The notes under the pieces: model-generated
Seen by the model: only the letters and a program-made list of their open reading frames with translations
The model's database searches: none
What the model was told of the DNA's origin: nothing
Part shown: piece after piece, positions 49,760 through 58,298 of the stretch
Position numbering within the stretch: the first letter of the stretch is position 1
Layout: every line of letters starts with the position of its first letter
Origin: Planctomycetota bacterium
Lineage (GTDB): Bacteria > Planctomycetota > UBA8742 > UBA2392
Direction of reading: 5' to 3'
NCBI GenBank assembly: GCA_016722065.1
Contig: JADKGX010000002.1
Span: 434,001 to 498,000, forward strand
Length of the DNA stretch: 64,000 nucleotides
Made by a program: the position numbers and the translations under genes

Positions 49760-51166
49760 GTGACGGAAATACTCGCCAAAGAACACTGGATCAAGGTCTT
49801 GAGTGACCTCCAGGGACACGTAGGCGAGGAAGTGTTCAACCTTTGGCTGCGCAACACCCTGATTGTGCGCCTGGAACCCGAGATCATTGAAGTTGGCGTG
49901 CCCAACCTGGTCGTGTCGGACTGGCTGCGAAGCCAGTACACCGGCGAGATTCTGGAAAGCGTCAACCGCGTCGTCGGCTTTCGGCCGCACGAGATCAAGT
50001 ATTCCGTCAACGGGCACCTGTTTCGCCAGATGCGCAAGCAGGAAGAAACCGCCCGCCGTGCCGCCGGGGAATCGCTGCTGGGGGCCAAGGGCCGCCCCGC
50101 GCCCATGCCGGCCCCGCGCCAGATATTCAACCTGAACGAGCGCTACACGCTCGACCGCATCATTGTGGGGCCCAGCAACCAGCTGGCCTTCAACTGCGCC
50201 TGGGAAGTCGCCCGCCGCCCCGGCGAGGGTATCAACCCGCTGTTCATTTACGGCCGCACCGGGCTGGGCAAATCGCACCTGCTGCAGGGCATTGCGCGCG
50301 AGATTCTGGAACGCTTCCCCAGCAAAGACGCGCTGTACATTCCTGCCGAATACTTCGTCAACCAGTACGTCATGGCCGTGCAGAAGCGCGACGTGGAGCC
50401 CTTCCGCAAGCGCTTTCGCAGCCTGGACGTGCTGATCATTGACGACCTGCACTTTCTGGCCGGCAAAGAAGCCAGCCAGCAGGAGTTGCTGCACACCCTC
50501 AATGCCCTTGAACAACAGGGCAAGCAGATTGTGCTGGCCAGCGACCAGCACCCGCGCGAGCTTGAATCGTTCATGGAGCAACTCACCACGCGCTTTCTGC
50601 AAGGCATGGTCGCGGAGGTTGAACTGCCGCCGCGCAACACGCGGCTGTCGATCATCAACAGCAAACTCGAAGGCCACCGTGAGCTGTTTCCGCTGGCGGT
50701 GATCGAGTTCCTGGCCGACCACCTGGAATGCAACGTCCGTGAAATTGAAGGCTATGTGACGCGGCTTGTGGCACTGGCCGGCTTGGCCGGCGAGAAAGTC
50801 ACGCTGGAACTGGCGCGCCAGGCCCTGCATGACTTTCTGTCCTCACGCGCCCGGCTTGTGGACTTGCCCGACATTGAAAACGTGGTGATCGCCCATTACG
50901 GCGTGACCAGCCAGCAGTTGCATTCGCGCCTGCGCAAGCGCCCCGTGGCACTGGCGCGGCAGGTGTGCATGTTCCTGGCGCGCAAGCTGACGTCTTACTC
51001 TCTCAAGGAAATCGGCCGCTTCTTTGGCGGCAAGAACCACACCACGGTTGTGTTTGCCGTTCAAGCCATCGAAGAAAAGGTGGCCAAAAGCCGCACGCTG
51101 AACGACGAAGTCGAACACCTGCGCAAGACCCTGCAAGGCGAAGGCCGCGCCGGCAGGTCACGCTAG
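49760..51166 (+). CDS. dnaA: Chromosomal replication initiator DnaA
   Basis: ATP-dependent initiator that binds and opens the replication origin. The 468-residue protein has domain I (WIKVLSDLQGHVGEEVFNLWLRNT), the AAA+ domain with Walker A GRTGLGKSH and Walker B LDVLIIDDLHFLAGK, and domain IV ending in the DnaA-box-binding signature FFGGKNHTTVVFAVQ. I choose the GTG at 49760 because GGAG lies seven bases upstream and domain I starts right after it; an earlier GTG at 49706 would add a non-conserved extension. dnaN is not adjacent, and the next gene belongs to the shikimate pathway. Confidence 0.95.
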   Translation: MTEILAKEHWIKVLSDLQGHVGEEVFNLWLRNTLIVRLEPEIIEVGVPNLVVSDWLRSQYTGEILESVNRVVGFRPHEIKYSVNGHLFRQMRKQEETARRAAGESLLGAKGRPAPMPAPRQIFNLNERYTLDRIIVGPSNQLAFNCAWEVARRPGEGINPLFIYGRTGLGKSHLLQGIAREILERFPSKDALYIPAEYFVNQYVMAVQKRDVEPFRKRFRSLDVLIIDDLHFLAGKEASQQELLHTLNALEQQGKQIVLASDQHPRELESFMEQLTTRFLQGMVAEVELPPRNTRLSIINSKLEGHRELFPLAVIEFLADHLECNVREIEGYVTRLVALAGLAGEKVTLELARQALHDFLSSRARLVDLPDIENVVIAHYGVTSQQLHSRLRKRPVALARQVCMFLARKLTSYSLKEIGRFFGGKNHTTVVFAVQAIEEKVAKSRTLNDEVEHLRKTLQGEGRAGRSR

Positions 51167-51194
51167 AACCACCAGTTACCAGCATTTTCCGACG

Positions 51195-51222
51195 GGCCCA
51201 TCTGCACGATGGGCCTGTTTGA
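51195..51222 (+). terminator. Terminator of dnaA
   Basis: GGCCCATC (51195-51202), a five-base loop and GATGGGCC (51208-51215), followed by TGTTTGATTG. Confidence 0.75.
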
Positions 51223-51270
51223 TTGTTGGCTGCATCGCGCCGCCACTGTTGCCGACGCGCCTGCGCTTGC

Positions 51271-51276
51271 GATACT
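51271..51276 (+). promoter_or_regulatory. -10 box GATACT six bases before the aroDEK start
   Basis: GATACT ends six bases before the ATG at 51283, with TTGCCG 16 bases upstream. Transcription would start at or next to the ATG, making the message leaderless; no Shine-Dalgarno site is present. Confidence 0.5.
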
Positions 51277-51282
51277 CGCGCC

Positions 51283-53316
51283 ATGGCCGCACCCGATTCC
51301 ATGCCCATCGTCGCGGGGGTAACGACCCTGTCCGGTTTTTCCTGGCACGCCCTGGACGGGCTTGGGGCTGCGCAGTTGCATCGCACGCGCTTTGCGCTGG
51401 AGTTGCGGCTTGACCGCAAAGGTGACTGGCGCCCCCTGCTGCGCGACGAGACCCCCTGGCGCGAAACACTGGCAACCATGCGGCGCCCTGCCAGCGGCCC
51501 GGGCTTCAAGGTTCCGCGCCCGTTGTGCTTGATCGCAACCTGCCGCCGCAAGCAGGACGGCGGTGACTTCGAGGGCACGGAAAGGCAGCGCCTGCAAGTG
51601 CTGGAACGGATGGCACCGCTGGTTGATTTTGTCGATGTTGAGTTTGGCGTGCACCCCGACATTGCGGCCGCCAAAATCATTCGCAGCTATCACGATTTTC
51701 GCGGCCTGCCGGATTTTGCCGCGCTGGCAAAACGCATGCGGGCGGAGAAGCACTGCCTGCTCAAGATCGTTGGCACGGCTGGTTGCCTGGCCGACAATTT
51801 AAAGGTGCGCAGGTTTCTTGCCACCGCCGGCGGCAACGCAACGGCCTTTCTGATGGGCCCCTATGGCATACCCTCAAGGCTGCTGGTGCACGCCTGGGGC
51901 GGCCGGGTTTCGTACAGCACGCTTGATGGCGCGGCTTTGGCCCCCGGCATGCTGTCGCTGAACCGCTTCGTCAACCTGTACCGCGGACACCGCGCTAACC
52001 CACGCACGCAAGTGTTCGGCGTAACCGGCACCGAAGTGCAACACTCCTTGAGCCCCTGGATCCACAATGCCTGGCTGGCAAAGCGCAACCTCAACGCGAT
52101 CTACCTGCCCTTGAAGGCCACTGACTTTGACGACTTTCTGGCCTTCGCTTCCGGGCAGCCGCTGGCCGGTGCCAGTGTGACGGTTCCATTCAAAGAAGAC
52201 GCCTTTCGCGCCTGTGCACAGACCGATGGCAAGGCAAGCCGCGCCCAGGCCTGCAACACGCTGCTGTGGCACGGGTCGTCGGTGCACGGCGGCAACACCG
52301 ACGGGCAGGGTTTTCTAGCCGACCTGGCCAGCCACCTGCCAGGCAAGCTGCGCGATGCAACCGCCTTGGTTCTGGGTGCCGGCGGTTCCGCGCGGGCCGT
52401 AGTGGACGCACTGACCCGTGCCGGGGCGCGGGTTTGCATCTGGGCGCGCGACGCAGGCAAGGCCCGCACGCTGGCAGACCAAACCGGGTCCAGTGTGCTT
52501 TCAGCCAGGTCCGAGCGGCAATTCTCGCTGCTGGTGAATGCAACACCCTGCGGCATGACGGGCCCCTTGCAGGGCAACACCGCCTTGCCCTGGGCCCGGC
52601 TTCAACCACTGCTGGCCAAACACGCGCTGGTCTATGACCTGGTCTACGCCCCCGCACGCACCAAGCTGTTGCGCCAGGCCGCATCTGCCGGTTTTGCCAC
52701 CTGCAACGGCTGGGGCATGCTGCTGGAACAAGCCGCCTTGCAGGCACGCTTATTCGGCTATCGGCCTGTGCGCAGGGCCACGCAATCGCCGCCACAACTG
52801 CCGCATGTGTGGCTGGTTGGCTATCGCGCCAGTGGCAAAACAACGTTGGCGCCCAGGCTGGCCAAGGCCCTGGGCCGCGCAGCAATGGACCTGGACGCGA
52901 TGCTGCAGGATTCCAGCAAGCAAACCATCCATGCGCTGTTTTCGCAGGTTGGCCAGGCGCGCTTTCGGCTGCTGGAATCACAGGTGCTTGCCGGTGCGGC
53001 CCAGTCAGAGCCTGCCGTGATTGCCACCGGCGGCGGCGCGGTGCTGCGCCCGGCCAACATTCGCACGATGCGAAAATGTGGCGTAGTCGTCTATCTGGAT
53101 GCACCCGAGGCCCTGCTGGTGCGCCGCCTGCGCCACGACAAGCACCGCCCCAGCCTGACTGGCAAACCGGTGGCCGAGGAAGTGCATGAACTGCTGGCCC
53201 GGCGCCGGCCGCTGTATGAACAGGCCGCTCACCTGACCATTACCGCCGACAGGCCAGCCAAGGTGTTGGCTGGCGAAATCCTTGACCGGCTGGCACAGTT
53301 CCATGCCCATGGCTGA
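51283..53316 (+). CDS. Trifunctional shikimate-pathway enzyme: 3-dehydroquinate dehydratase (type I) / shikimate dehydrogenase / shikimate kinase
   Basis: A 677-residue fusion of three consecutive enzymes of aromatic amino-acid synthesis (AroD, AroE, AroK). Residues ~1-235 form the type I dehydratase: E120 in VDVEFG, H137 in SYHDF and the Schiff-base lysine K161 in KIVGTAG. Residues ~240-500 form shikimate dehydrogenase: GVTGTEVQHSLSPWIHNAW, catalytic K304 in VTVPFKED, D340 in GGNTDGQGF, and LVLGAGGSARAV for NADP. Residues ~505-677 form shikimate kinase: P-loop GYRASGKTT, AMDLDAML and IATGGGAVL. All active-site residues I can check are present. It starts the operon aroDEK-prepilin peptidase-aminotransferase-lipid kinase; the next gene overlaps its stop by 14 bases. 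Confidence 0.9.
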   Translation: MAAPDSMPIVAGVTTLSGFSWHALDGLGAAQLHRTRFALELRLDRKGDWRPLLRDETPWRETLATMRRPASGPGFKVPRPLCLIATCRRKQDGGDFEGTERQRLQVLERMAPLVDFVDVEFGVHPDIAAAKIIRSYHDFRGLPDFAALAKRMRAEKHCLLKIVGTAGCLADNLKVRRFLATAGGNATAFLMGPYGIPSRLLVHAWGGRVSYSTLDGAALAPGMLSLNRFVNLYRGHRANPRTQVFGVTGTEVQHSLSPWIHNAWLAKRNLNAIYLPLKATDFDDFLAFASGQPLAGASVTVPFKEDAFRACAQTDGKASRAQACNTLLWHGSSVHGGNTDGQGFLADLASHLPGKLRDATALVLGAGGSARAVVDALTRAGARVCIWARDAGKARTLADQTGSSVLSARSERQFSLLVNATPCGMTGPLQGNTALPWARLQPLLAKHALVYDLVYAPARTKLLRQAASAGFATCNGWGMLLEQAALQARLFGYRPVRRATQSPPQLPHVWLVGYRASGKTTLAPRLAKALGRAAMDLDAMLQDSSKQTIHALFSQVGQARFRLLESQVLAGAAQSEPAVIATGGGAVLRPANIRTMRKCGVVVYLDAPEALLVRRLRHDKHRPSLTGKPVAEEVHELLARRRPLYEQAAHLTITADRPAKVLAGEILDRLAQFHAHG

Positions 53317-54259
53317 CACGCAACCCGGATTGATCCAGCAGATGCTGACGGAGCTTCCGCCGGCGTTCTGGATTGGAGGCCTGGCGCTGATTGGCGCCAT
53401 GATGGGCAGCTTCCTCAACGTGGTAATCTATCGCCTGCCGCGCAATTGCCTTTCCATCAACAAGCCATCACGCAGTTTCTGCCCCGCATGCAAAACGCAG
53501 CTTAAGGCGCGCGACAACGTGCCGATTTTTGGCTGGTTCCTGCTGGGTGGCAAATGCCGCTACTGCGGCGCCAAGTTCAGCATCCGCTATGCGCTGGTAG
53601 AGCTGCTGGTGGCCCTGTTGTTCGGTTTCGCCGCCTGGAAAGTGCTGTACGCGGAGGGCATTCAAACCACACATCTCGCGGCCTGGATCACGCTGGCCCA
53701 CGTGCTGCTGATGATCACCGTGCTGGTTCCCTGGGCGTTGATTGACCTTGACCTGCACTATATTCCCGATGGCCTGACGTTTCTGCCGCTGGCGCTGTTT
53801 GTGCCGCTTTCGGCCAATGCATCCACCTACCAGTGGGGAGTCGCGGGCTTCAACCCGCTGATGTTCGGGCTGCAGGCGCAGTGGCTGGACAGCATGTTGA
53901 GCGCCTTTACGACCGGCATTGCCGCGATGGCATTTTTGTGGCTGATGGGCCGCATGGGCAACCTGTTGTTTCGCAAGCAGGCCCAGAAAGTGGGCGGTGA
54001 TTCGATGGGCTGGGCCGACGTAAAAATCATGCTGATGCTGGGCGTGATGCTGGGCTGGCCCAAGATGATCGCGGCCTTTTTTGTGGCGATTGCCCTGGGC
54101 GCGCTGGTCGGCACGATTGCCCGCGTGCTGCGCGGCACATTGGGCGTTCCCTTTGGCCCGTTTCTGGCCATCGGCGCGCTGGCCGTCATGCTGTTCGCCC
54201 CGAACTTTGAGGCCGCATTAAACTGGTACTTCAACCTGTTGCAGGGGGTGGCCAAGTGA
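53303..54259 (+). CDS. Type IV prepilin leader peptidase/N-methyltransferase
   Basis: Polytopic aspartate protease (A24) that cleaves and methylates prepilins or pseudopilins. The 318-residue protein begins with GSFLNVVIYRLP and the cytoplasmic zinc-binding pairs CPAC and CRYC around ARDNVPIFGW. The two catalytic aspartates are in IDLDLHYIPD and in GWADVKIM (in place of the usual GDVK). The start is taken at the ATG at 53303, overlapping the upstream gene by 14 bases; the ATG at 53309 is an alternative. Pilin or secretion genes are not seen nearby. The next gene starts within its stop (GTGA). Confidence 0.93.
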   Translation: MPMADTQPGLIQQMLTELPPAFWIGGLALIGAMMGSFLNVVIYRLPRNCLSINKPSRSFCPACKTQLKARDNVPIFGWFLLGGKCRYCGAKFSIRYALVELLVALLFGFAAWKVLYAEGIQTTHLAAWITLAHVLLMITVLVPWALIDLDLHYIPDGLTFLPLALFVPLSANASTYQWGVAGFNPLMFGLQAQWLDSMLSAFTTGIAAMAFLWLMGRMGNLLFRKQAQKVGGDSMGWADVKIMLMLGVMLGWPKMIAAFFVAIALGALVGTIARVLRGTLGVPFGPFLAIGALAVMLFAPNFEAALNWYFNLLQGVAK

Positions 54260-55128
54260 GCAAATACATCGTTTCGATCAACGGCAAGTTCAAGGCCGCC
54301 CGCCAGGCCACCGTCAGCGTGCTTGATCACGGGTTCCTGTTTGGCGACTCGGTCTACGAAGTCGTGCGCACTGTCGACGGCAATCTGTTCGCCGCCGATC
54401 GCCACCTGCGCCGCCTGCGCGCCAGCGCCGCAGCGATAGGCCTCAAACTGCCCCACAACGAGGACTGGTTTGTGCGCCACATGCGTGCCATGCACCGCAA
54501 GAAACCCAAATCAGAAAGCTACCTGCGCGTGATTGTGACGCGCGGAGTGGGGCTTCTGGACCTGCATCCGGAAAGCTGCAAGTCCCCCACTGTGGTCGGC
54601 ATTGCCAAAGCACTGCCGCGCTGGGACGACGATTTTTATGCCCACGGCTGCAAGATCATCCTGGCCGGGGTGCGCCGCAACCTCAAGCAGGCCACGGACC
54701 CCGCCGTCAAATCGGGCAATTACCTCAACAATGTGCTGGCCTTGACCGAAGCCAAGGCCGACGGCGCCGTCGAGGCCGTGATGCTGAATGCGGAGGGCTT
54801 TTTGACCGAGTGCACGACCAGCAACATCTTTATCGTCAAAGACAAGGTCATCAAGACGCCAAGCCTGGACCAGGGCTTGCTTGAGGGCGTCACGCGCGGG
54901 TTTATCCTGAATGTCTGCACCAACCTGAAGCTGCCGGTGCAGGAGACCCGCCTGACGGGCGAGGATCTGTTGAGCGCCGACGAGGTGTTCATCACCAGCA
55001 CCACGCGCGACGTCATGCCCGTGTGCCAGATTGGCAAGCACCGGGTCAAACTCACGCCAGGCAGCATGACACTCAAGATCGCCAACGCCTACCACGACAT
55101 CCTGCATGCCAAGGCCAACCACCTGTGA
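54256..55128 (+). CDS. Class IV (branched-chain/D-amino-acid type) PLP aminotransferase
   Basis: A 290-residue fold-type IV aminotransferase, of the group that includes IlvE, D-amino-acid transaminase and PabC. The motifs are VSVLDHGFLFGDSVYEVVRT near the N-terminus, the PLP lysine K152 in AVKSGNYLNNVLA, EGFLTECTTSNIF (phosphate binding) and DQGLLEGVTRG. The sequence alone does not separate the branched-chain, D-amino-acid and aminodeoxychorismate-lyase activities. GTG start overlapping the previous stop (GTGA), and the following lipid kinase is joined in the same way, so the operon is tightly coupled. Confidence 0.87.
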   Translation: MSKYIVSINGKFKAARQATVSVLDHGFLFGDSVYEVVRTVDGNLFAADRHLRRLRASAAAIGLKLPHNEDWFVRHMRAMHRKKPKSESYLRVIVTRGVGLLDLHPESCKSPTVVGIAKALPRWDDDFYAHGCKIILAGVRRNLKQATDPAVKSGNYLNNVLALTEAKADGAVEAVMLNAEGFLTECTTSNIFIVKDKVIKTPSLDQGLLEGVTRGFILNVCTNLKLPVQETRLTGEDLLSADEVFITSTTRDVMPVCQIGKHRVKLTPGSMTLKIANAYHDILHAKANHL

Positions 55129-56012
55129 CCCGCCGCGTGCTTGCGATTGCCAACCCGATTTCCGGTCGCGGCCGCGCCAAGGCCCTGGCACCGGAAATCG
55201 CCCGTCGCGCCAAGGATGCCGGCGTAGAGGTCGAGATTCGCTACACCGACCACGCCGGTCACGGCCGTGAACTGGCGGCCCAAGCCGCTGCGCAGGGCTT
55301 TGACGGCTTGCTGGGTTTTGGCGGCGACGGAACACTGAATGAGCTGGTCAACGGCATGCAGGCCCGACCCATGCCGCTGGCGATTGTGCCGCTGGGCACG
55401 GCCAACGTGCTGGCCAAGGAAGTAGGCGCGCGGCGCGACCCGGGACACGTGGCGCGGGCGCTGGCGCGCTGGCGCGTGATCGCGCGCGACCTGGGCCGAC
55501 TGGACAACGGCCGCCTGTTTACCTGTTTTGTGGGCGCCGGCTTCGACGGCGAATGCACACGGGCGCTGAAGAGCCGCACCAAGGCGATTCGCATGAGCAG
55601 CTACCTGCCGATCATGTGGCGTGCTGTGATGCGCGGCGATTTTCGCGGCATCCGCGTGCGTTGCGGCAACGACCAGCGCGTGGGGCACTTTGCCCTGTGC
55701 GCGATCACACCGTGCTATGGCGGGCCGATCGAGTTGACTTCGGGCGCGCGACCCGACGACGGGCACTTTGAAGTGCTGACGGTTCACGAACCCGTCACAC
55801 CGATGGCGCTGGTGAAAATGCTGGTCTATGCGTTTCTGCGCGCCATGCGCGCCTTACCCTCGGCCAGGTTTTCGGAAGCGGCCAGCGTCATGATTGACGC
55901 CCCGGCCTGCGATCGGCCCGTGCCTGTACAGGTTGACGGCGATTACGCAGGCGAGCTTCCGGTTCGCTGTGAAAGCCTGCCCGGCGCGCTGCAGTTGATC
56001 GACCCGCGTTGA
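55125..56012 (+). CDS. Diacylglycerol/lipid kinase-family protein (DAGK catalytic fold)
   Basis: A 295-residue lipid kinase of the DgkB/YegS type. The nucleotide-binding elements are IANPISGRGRAKAL at the start, LLGFGGDGTLNELVNGM (the GGDGT loop) and IVPLGTANVLAKEVG. The C-terminal beta-sandwich follows (RFSEAASVMIDAP ... QVDGDYAGELPV), with the QVDGE-type motif present as QVDGDY. The lipid substrate is unknown. The GTG start overlaps the preceding stop (GTGA). It is the last gene of the four-gene operon and converges with the LysM gene 12 bases away. Confidence 0.9.
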   Translation: MTRRVLAIANPISGRGRAKALAPEIARRAKDAGVEVEIRYTDHAGHGRELAAQAAAQGFDGLLGFGGDGTLNELVNGMQARPMPLAIVPLGTANVLAKEVGARRDPGHVARALARWRVIARDLGRLDNGRLFTCFVGAGFDGECTRALKSRTKAIRMSSYLPIMWRAVMRGDFRGIRVRCGNDQRVGHFALCAITPCYGGPIELTSGARPDDGHFEVLTVHEPVTPMALVKMLVYAFLRAMRALPSARFSEAASVMIDAPACDRPVPVQVDGDYAGELPVRCESLPGALQLIDPR

Positions 56013-56024
56013 TTCGCGACGCCG

Positions 56025-56489
56025 CTATTTCGGCTTCTTGCCGGCCGGGATCTTGATCTTCTTGCCCGCAACCAGTTTGACGCCGTTGTTGTATTTCTCG
56101 ATGTCGCTCGAGGACCAGCCGCGTTCCTGGAACTTGCGGTTGGCAATCGCCCACCAGTTGTCGTTGGCGACAACCTCATATTCCACTTCAGGAAACTGCT
56201 TGTCGTCGGTGGTCACTGCGGGTTGTGGCGCGGTGTTGCCGGTGGTCGCCGCCGGGGCAGATGCGGCATCCACGGCGGCCTTGGCACCGGCTTCGACGGC
56301 TTTGACAAGTTCCATGCGTTCGATATCGGGCGATCCCACGCTGGCGTGCATCGTCTCGGGGCCCATTGGGTCACTCGGCCGCTGTTCGACGACTTCGCGT
56401 GCCTGACTTAGCACCTGGTCCCAGATCAAGCCAAGGCTCAGGCTGACTACGCTGGCGACAAAGATGGCAATCTTGACTCCGCGGTCCAT
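56025..56489 (-). CDS. LysM-domain protein with N-terminal membrane anchor
   Basis: A 154-residue protein with an N-terminal membrane helix (VKIAIFVASVVSLSLGLIW), a disordered alanine-rich middle and a C-terminal LysM domain (YEVVANDNWWAIANRKF ... NNGVKLVAGKKIKIP). LysM binds peptidoglycan-type glycans; the protein may tether the inner membrane to the wall. I use the ATG at 56489, directly before the membrane helix. It is convergent with the lipid kinase gene and monocistronic as far as the sequence shows. Confidence 0.83.
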   Translation of the reverse strand: MDRGVKIAIFVASVVSLSLGLIWDQVLSQAREVVEQRPSDPMGPETMHASVGSPDIERMELVKAVEAGAKAAVDAASAPAATTGNTAPQPAVTTDDKQFPEVEYEVVANDNWWAIANRKFQERGWSSSDIEKYNNGVKLVAGKKIKIPAGKKPK

Positions 56490-56598
56490 GGCTGTCTCCC
56501 GCCGCGCTGGCAATCGCGGCTATCCGTTTTGTCGGCAGGACAGGCCCCTTCGCTTGACCCGTTTTTCGCGCCCCGGCTTTCCGTTGCGCCCACGGCTG

Positions 56599-56605
56599 TT
56601 ACAAG
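56599..56605 (+). promoter_or_regulatory. -10-like TTACAAG close to the truD start
   Basis: TTACAAG ends six bases before the ATG at 56612, with TTTCCG 16 bases upstream; another candidate for a leaderless start. There is no Shine-Dalgarno site. Confidence 0.35.
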
Positions 56606-56611
56606 CATCGC

Positions 56612-57832
56612 ATGAAATACGCTTCTCATGGCATTGCCGGCTGCAAGGGCACGATCAAGTCCCTGCTGGAAGACTTTGTTGTCGACGAGATTCCTGCTTA
56701 CCCTTTTTCGGGCAGCGGCACACACGTGCTGGTGCAGGTCGAGAAAACCGGAATCAGCACGTTTGAGGCCCTGCGCCGCATCTGCCGCGAAATGGGGTTT
56801 TCAGAACGCGATGCCGGCTATGCCGGTCTCAAGGACGCCCGCGGCATCACGCGCCAGTGGTTCAGCCTGGAACACGTGGACGCCGACAAGCTGATGGCCC
56901 TGCAGATTCCCAAGTTGCGCATGCTGGCTGTGACGCGCCATGGCAACAAGCTCAAGCGCGGACACCTGGCCGGCAACCGTTTCGAAATCACGTTGCGCGA
57001 CATTGACCCGCAACACGTGCCCCTCGCCGCAGCCACCCTGGAAGTATTGCGCAAGCGCGGCGTACCCAACTGGTACGACAGCCAGCGCTTTGGCCAGCGC
57101 GGCGACAACGATGCCCTGGGACTGTGCCTTGTGCGCCAGGACTGGCCCGGCTTCTTTGACCTGCTGCTGGGCAAACCCGAACTGGAAAGCCACCTGCCGA
57201 CCCAGCAGGCCCGCAAAGCCTTTGCCGACGGTAACCTGGAAGAGGCGATCAAGCTGTGGCCGCATAACCAGAACCTTGAACGCGGCGCGCTGAAGGCCCT
57301 GCAGGAATACGGCCCCACGGAACGCGCACTCAAGCGCTTGCCCCAGAAGAACAAGCAGTTCTACCTGTCGGCACTGCAAAGCCGGCTGTTCAACCAGTGC
57401 CTGGAGCGGCGATTTGACACCTTTGACCAGGTGCGCACCGGCGACCTGGCCCAGAAGGAAAACGGCGCCTGCTTTCTGGTTGAAGACGCAGCCCTTGAGC
57501 AACCCCGCGCCGCCAGCCTGGAGATTTCCGCCACCGGGCCGGTCTTTGGCTTCAAGATGCAGCAACCCGCCGGCAAGGTGCTGGAGTTTGAGCAGCAGGT
57601 GCTGGCCGATTGTGGCCTGACACCCGAAAGCTTCGACATGGGCGGAGGCCTTGGCCAAAAGGGCGACCGTCGCGCCTATCGTTTTCCGTTGCGCGACGTG
57701 CAAACCACCCACGATGCCGAACAACGCACGCTGAAGCTTTCGTTCAGCTTGCCTAAGGGTTGCTACGCCACGATTGTGCTGAAAGAAATCACCAAGCTGG
57801 ATCAAAGCGTGTTGCCCACAGAAGGCGACTAG
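56612..57832 (+). CDS. truD: tRNA pseudouridine(13) synthase TruD
   Basis: Converts uridine 13 of some tRNAs to pseudouridine. The 406-residue enzyme has the catalytic aspartate D75 in YAGLKDARGITRQ, an N-terminal DFVVDEIPAYPFSGSGTH, the NWYDSQRFGQRGDN segment and a TRUD insertion domain in the middle (about 170-260). The family C-terminal pattern GCYATIVLKEITK closes the protein. It heads a short plus-strand run with the two parvulin genes, 55 bp to the next. The start codon directly follows a -10-like sequence. Confidence 0.95.
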   Translation: MKYASHGIAGCKGTIKSLLEDFVVDEIPAYPFSGSGTHVLVQVEKTGISTFEALRRICREMGFSERDAGYAGLKDARGITRQWFSLEHVDADKLMALQIPKLRMLAVTRHGNKLKRGHLAGNRFEITLRDIDPQHVPLAAATLEVLRKRGVPNWYDSQRFGQRGDNDALGLCLVRQDWPGFFDLLLGKPELESHLPTQQARKAFADGNLEEAIKLWPHNQNLERGALKALQEYGPTERALKRLPQKNKQFYLSALQSRLFNQCLERRFDTFDQVRTGDLAQKENGACFLVEDAALEQPRAASLEISATGPVFGFKMQQPAGKVLEFEQQVLADCGLTPESFDMGGGLGQKGDRRAYRFPLRDVQTTHDAEQRTLKLSFSLPKGCYATIVLKEITKLDQSVLPTEGD

Positions 57833-57887
57833 AGCTTGCGCGATTGCAAGCCGGCAAGGAAACTGCACCACCACCACAGGAGAGCCC

Positions 57888-58298
57888 GTGTCCGACCTTC
57901 GCAAACACATCACGGAACTGGAAAAGCGCGCCGAGCGCAAAGCCGACGAAATCGAAGTGCAGCACCTGCTGGTGGCCCACAAGGGCGCTGGCATTGGTGG
58001 CGTGACACGCACACTGGAAGAAGCCGAAGCCCTGACCGGCAAGCTGCTGGCAGAGATTCTGGGCGGGGGCAATTTCGATGCGCTGGTCAAGAAGCACACC
58101 GACGACGCCCACCCCGGAATCTACGGCATGACCATCAAGGGCGGCGGCGACCGCGCCCGCAACATCTATGCCCGCAAGGGCATGGTGGCGGCCTTTGGCG
58201 ACGTGGGTTGGCGCCTGGATGTTAATGAGGTCGGCGTGGCGCCCTATCATGCCACCAAGAGCCCCTACGGCTTCCATATCATCAAGCGGCTGAAGTAA
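57888..58298 (+). CDS. Parvulin-type peptidyl-prolyl isomerase (short)
   Basis: A 136-residue single-domain PpiC-like isomerase. Typical elements are EIEVQHLLVAHKG, AEALTGKLLAEILGGGNFDALVKKHTDDAHPGIYG, MVAAFGDVGWRLDVNEVG and the closing SPYGFHIIKRLK. No signal peptide is seen, so it acts in the cytoplasm unless processed differently. GTG start with AGGAGAG upstream. Its stop overlaps the start of the next gene by one base (TAATG); the neighbour is a lipoprotein with the same domain, whose C-terminal repeat ends almost identically (SPFGYHIIKRLK). Confidence 0.85.
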   Translation: MSDLRKHITELEKRAERKADEIEVQHLLVAHKGAGIGGVTRTLEEAEALTGKLLAEILGGGNFDALVKKHTDDAHPGIYGMTIKGGGDRARNIYARKGMVAAFGDVGWRLDVNEVGVAPYHATKSPYGFHIIKRLK

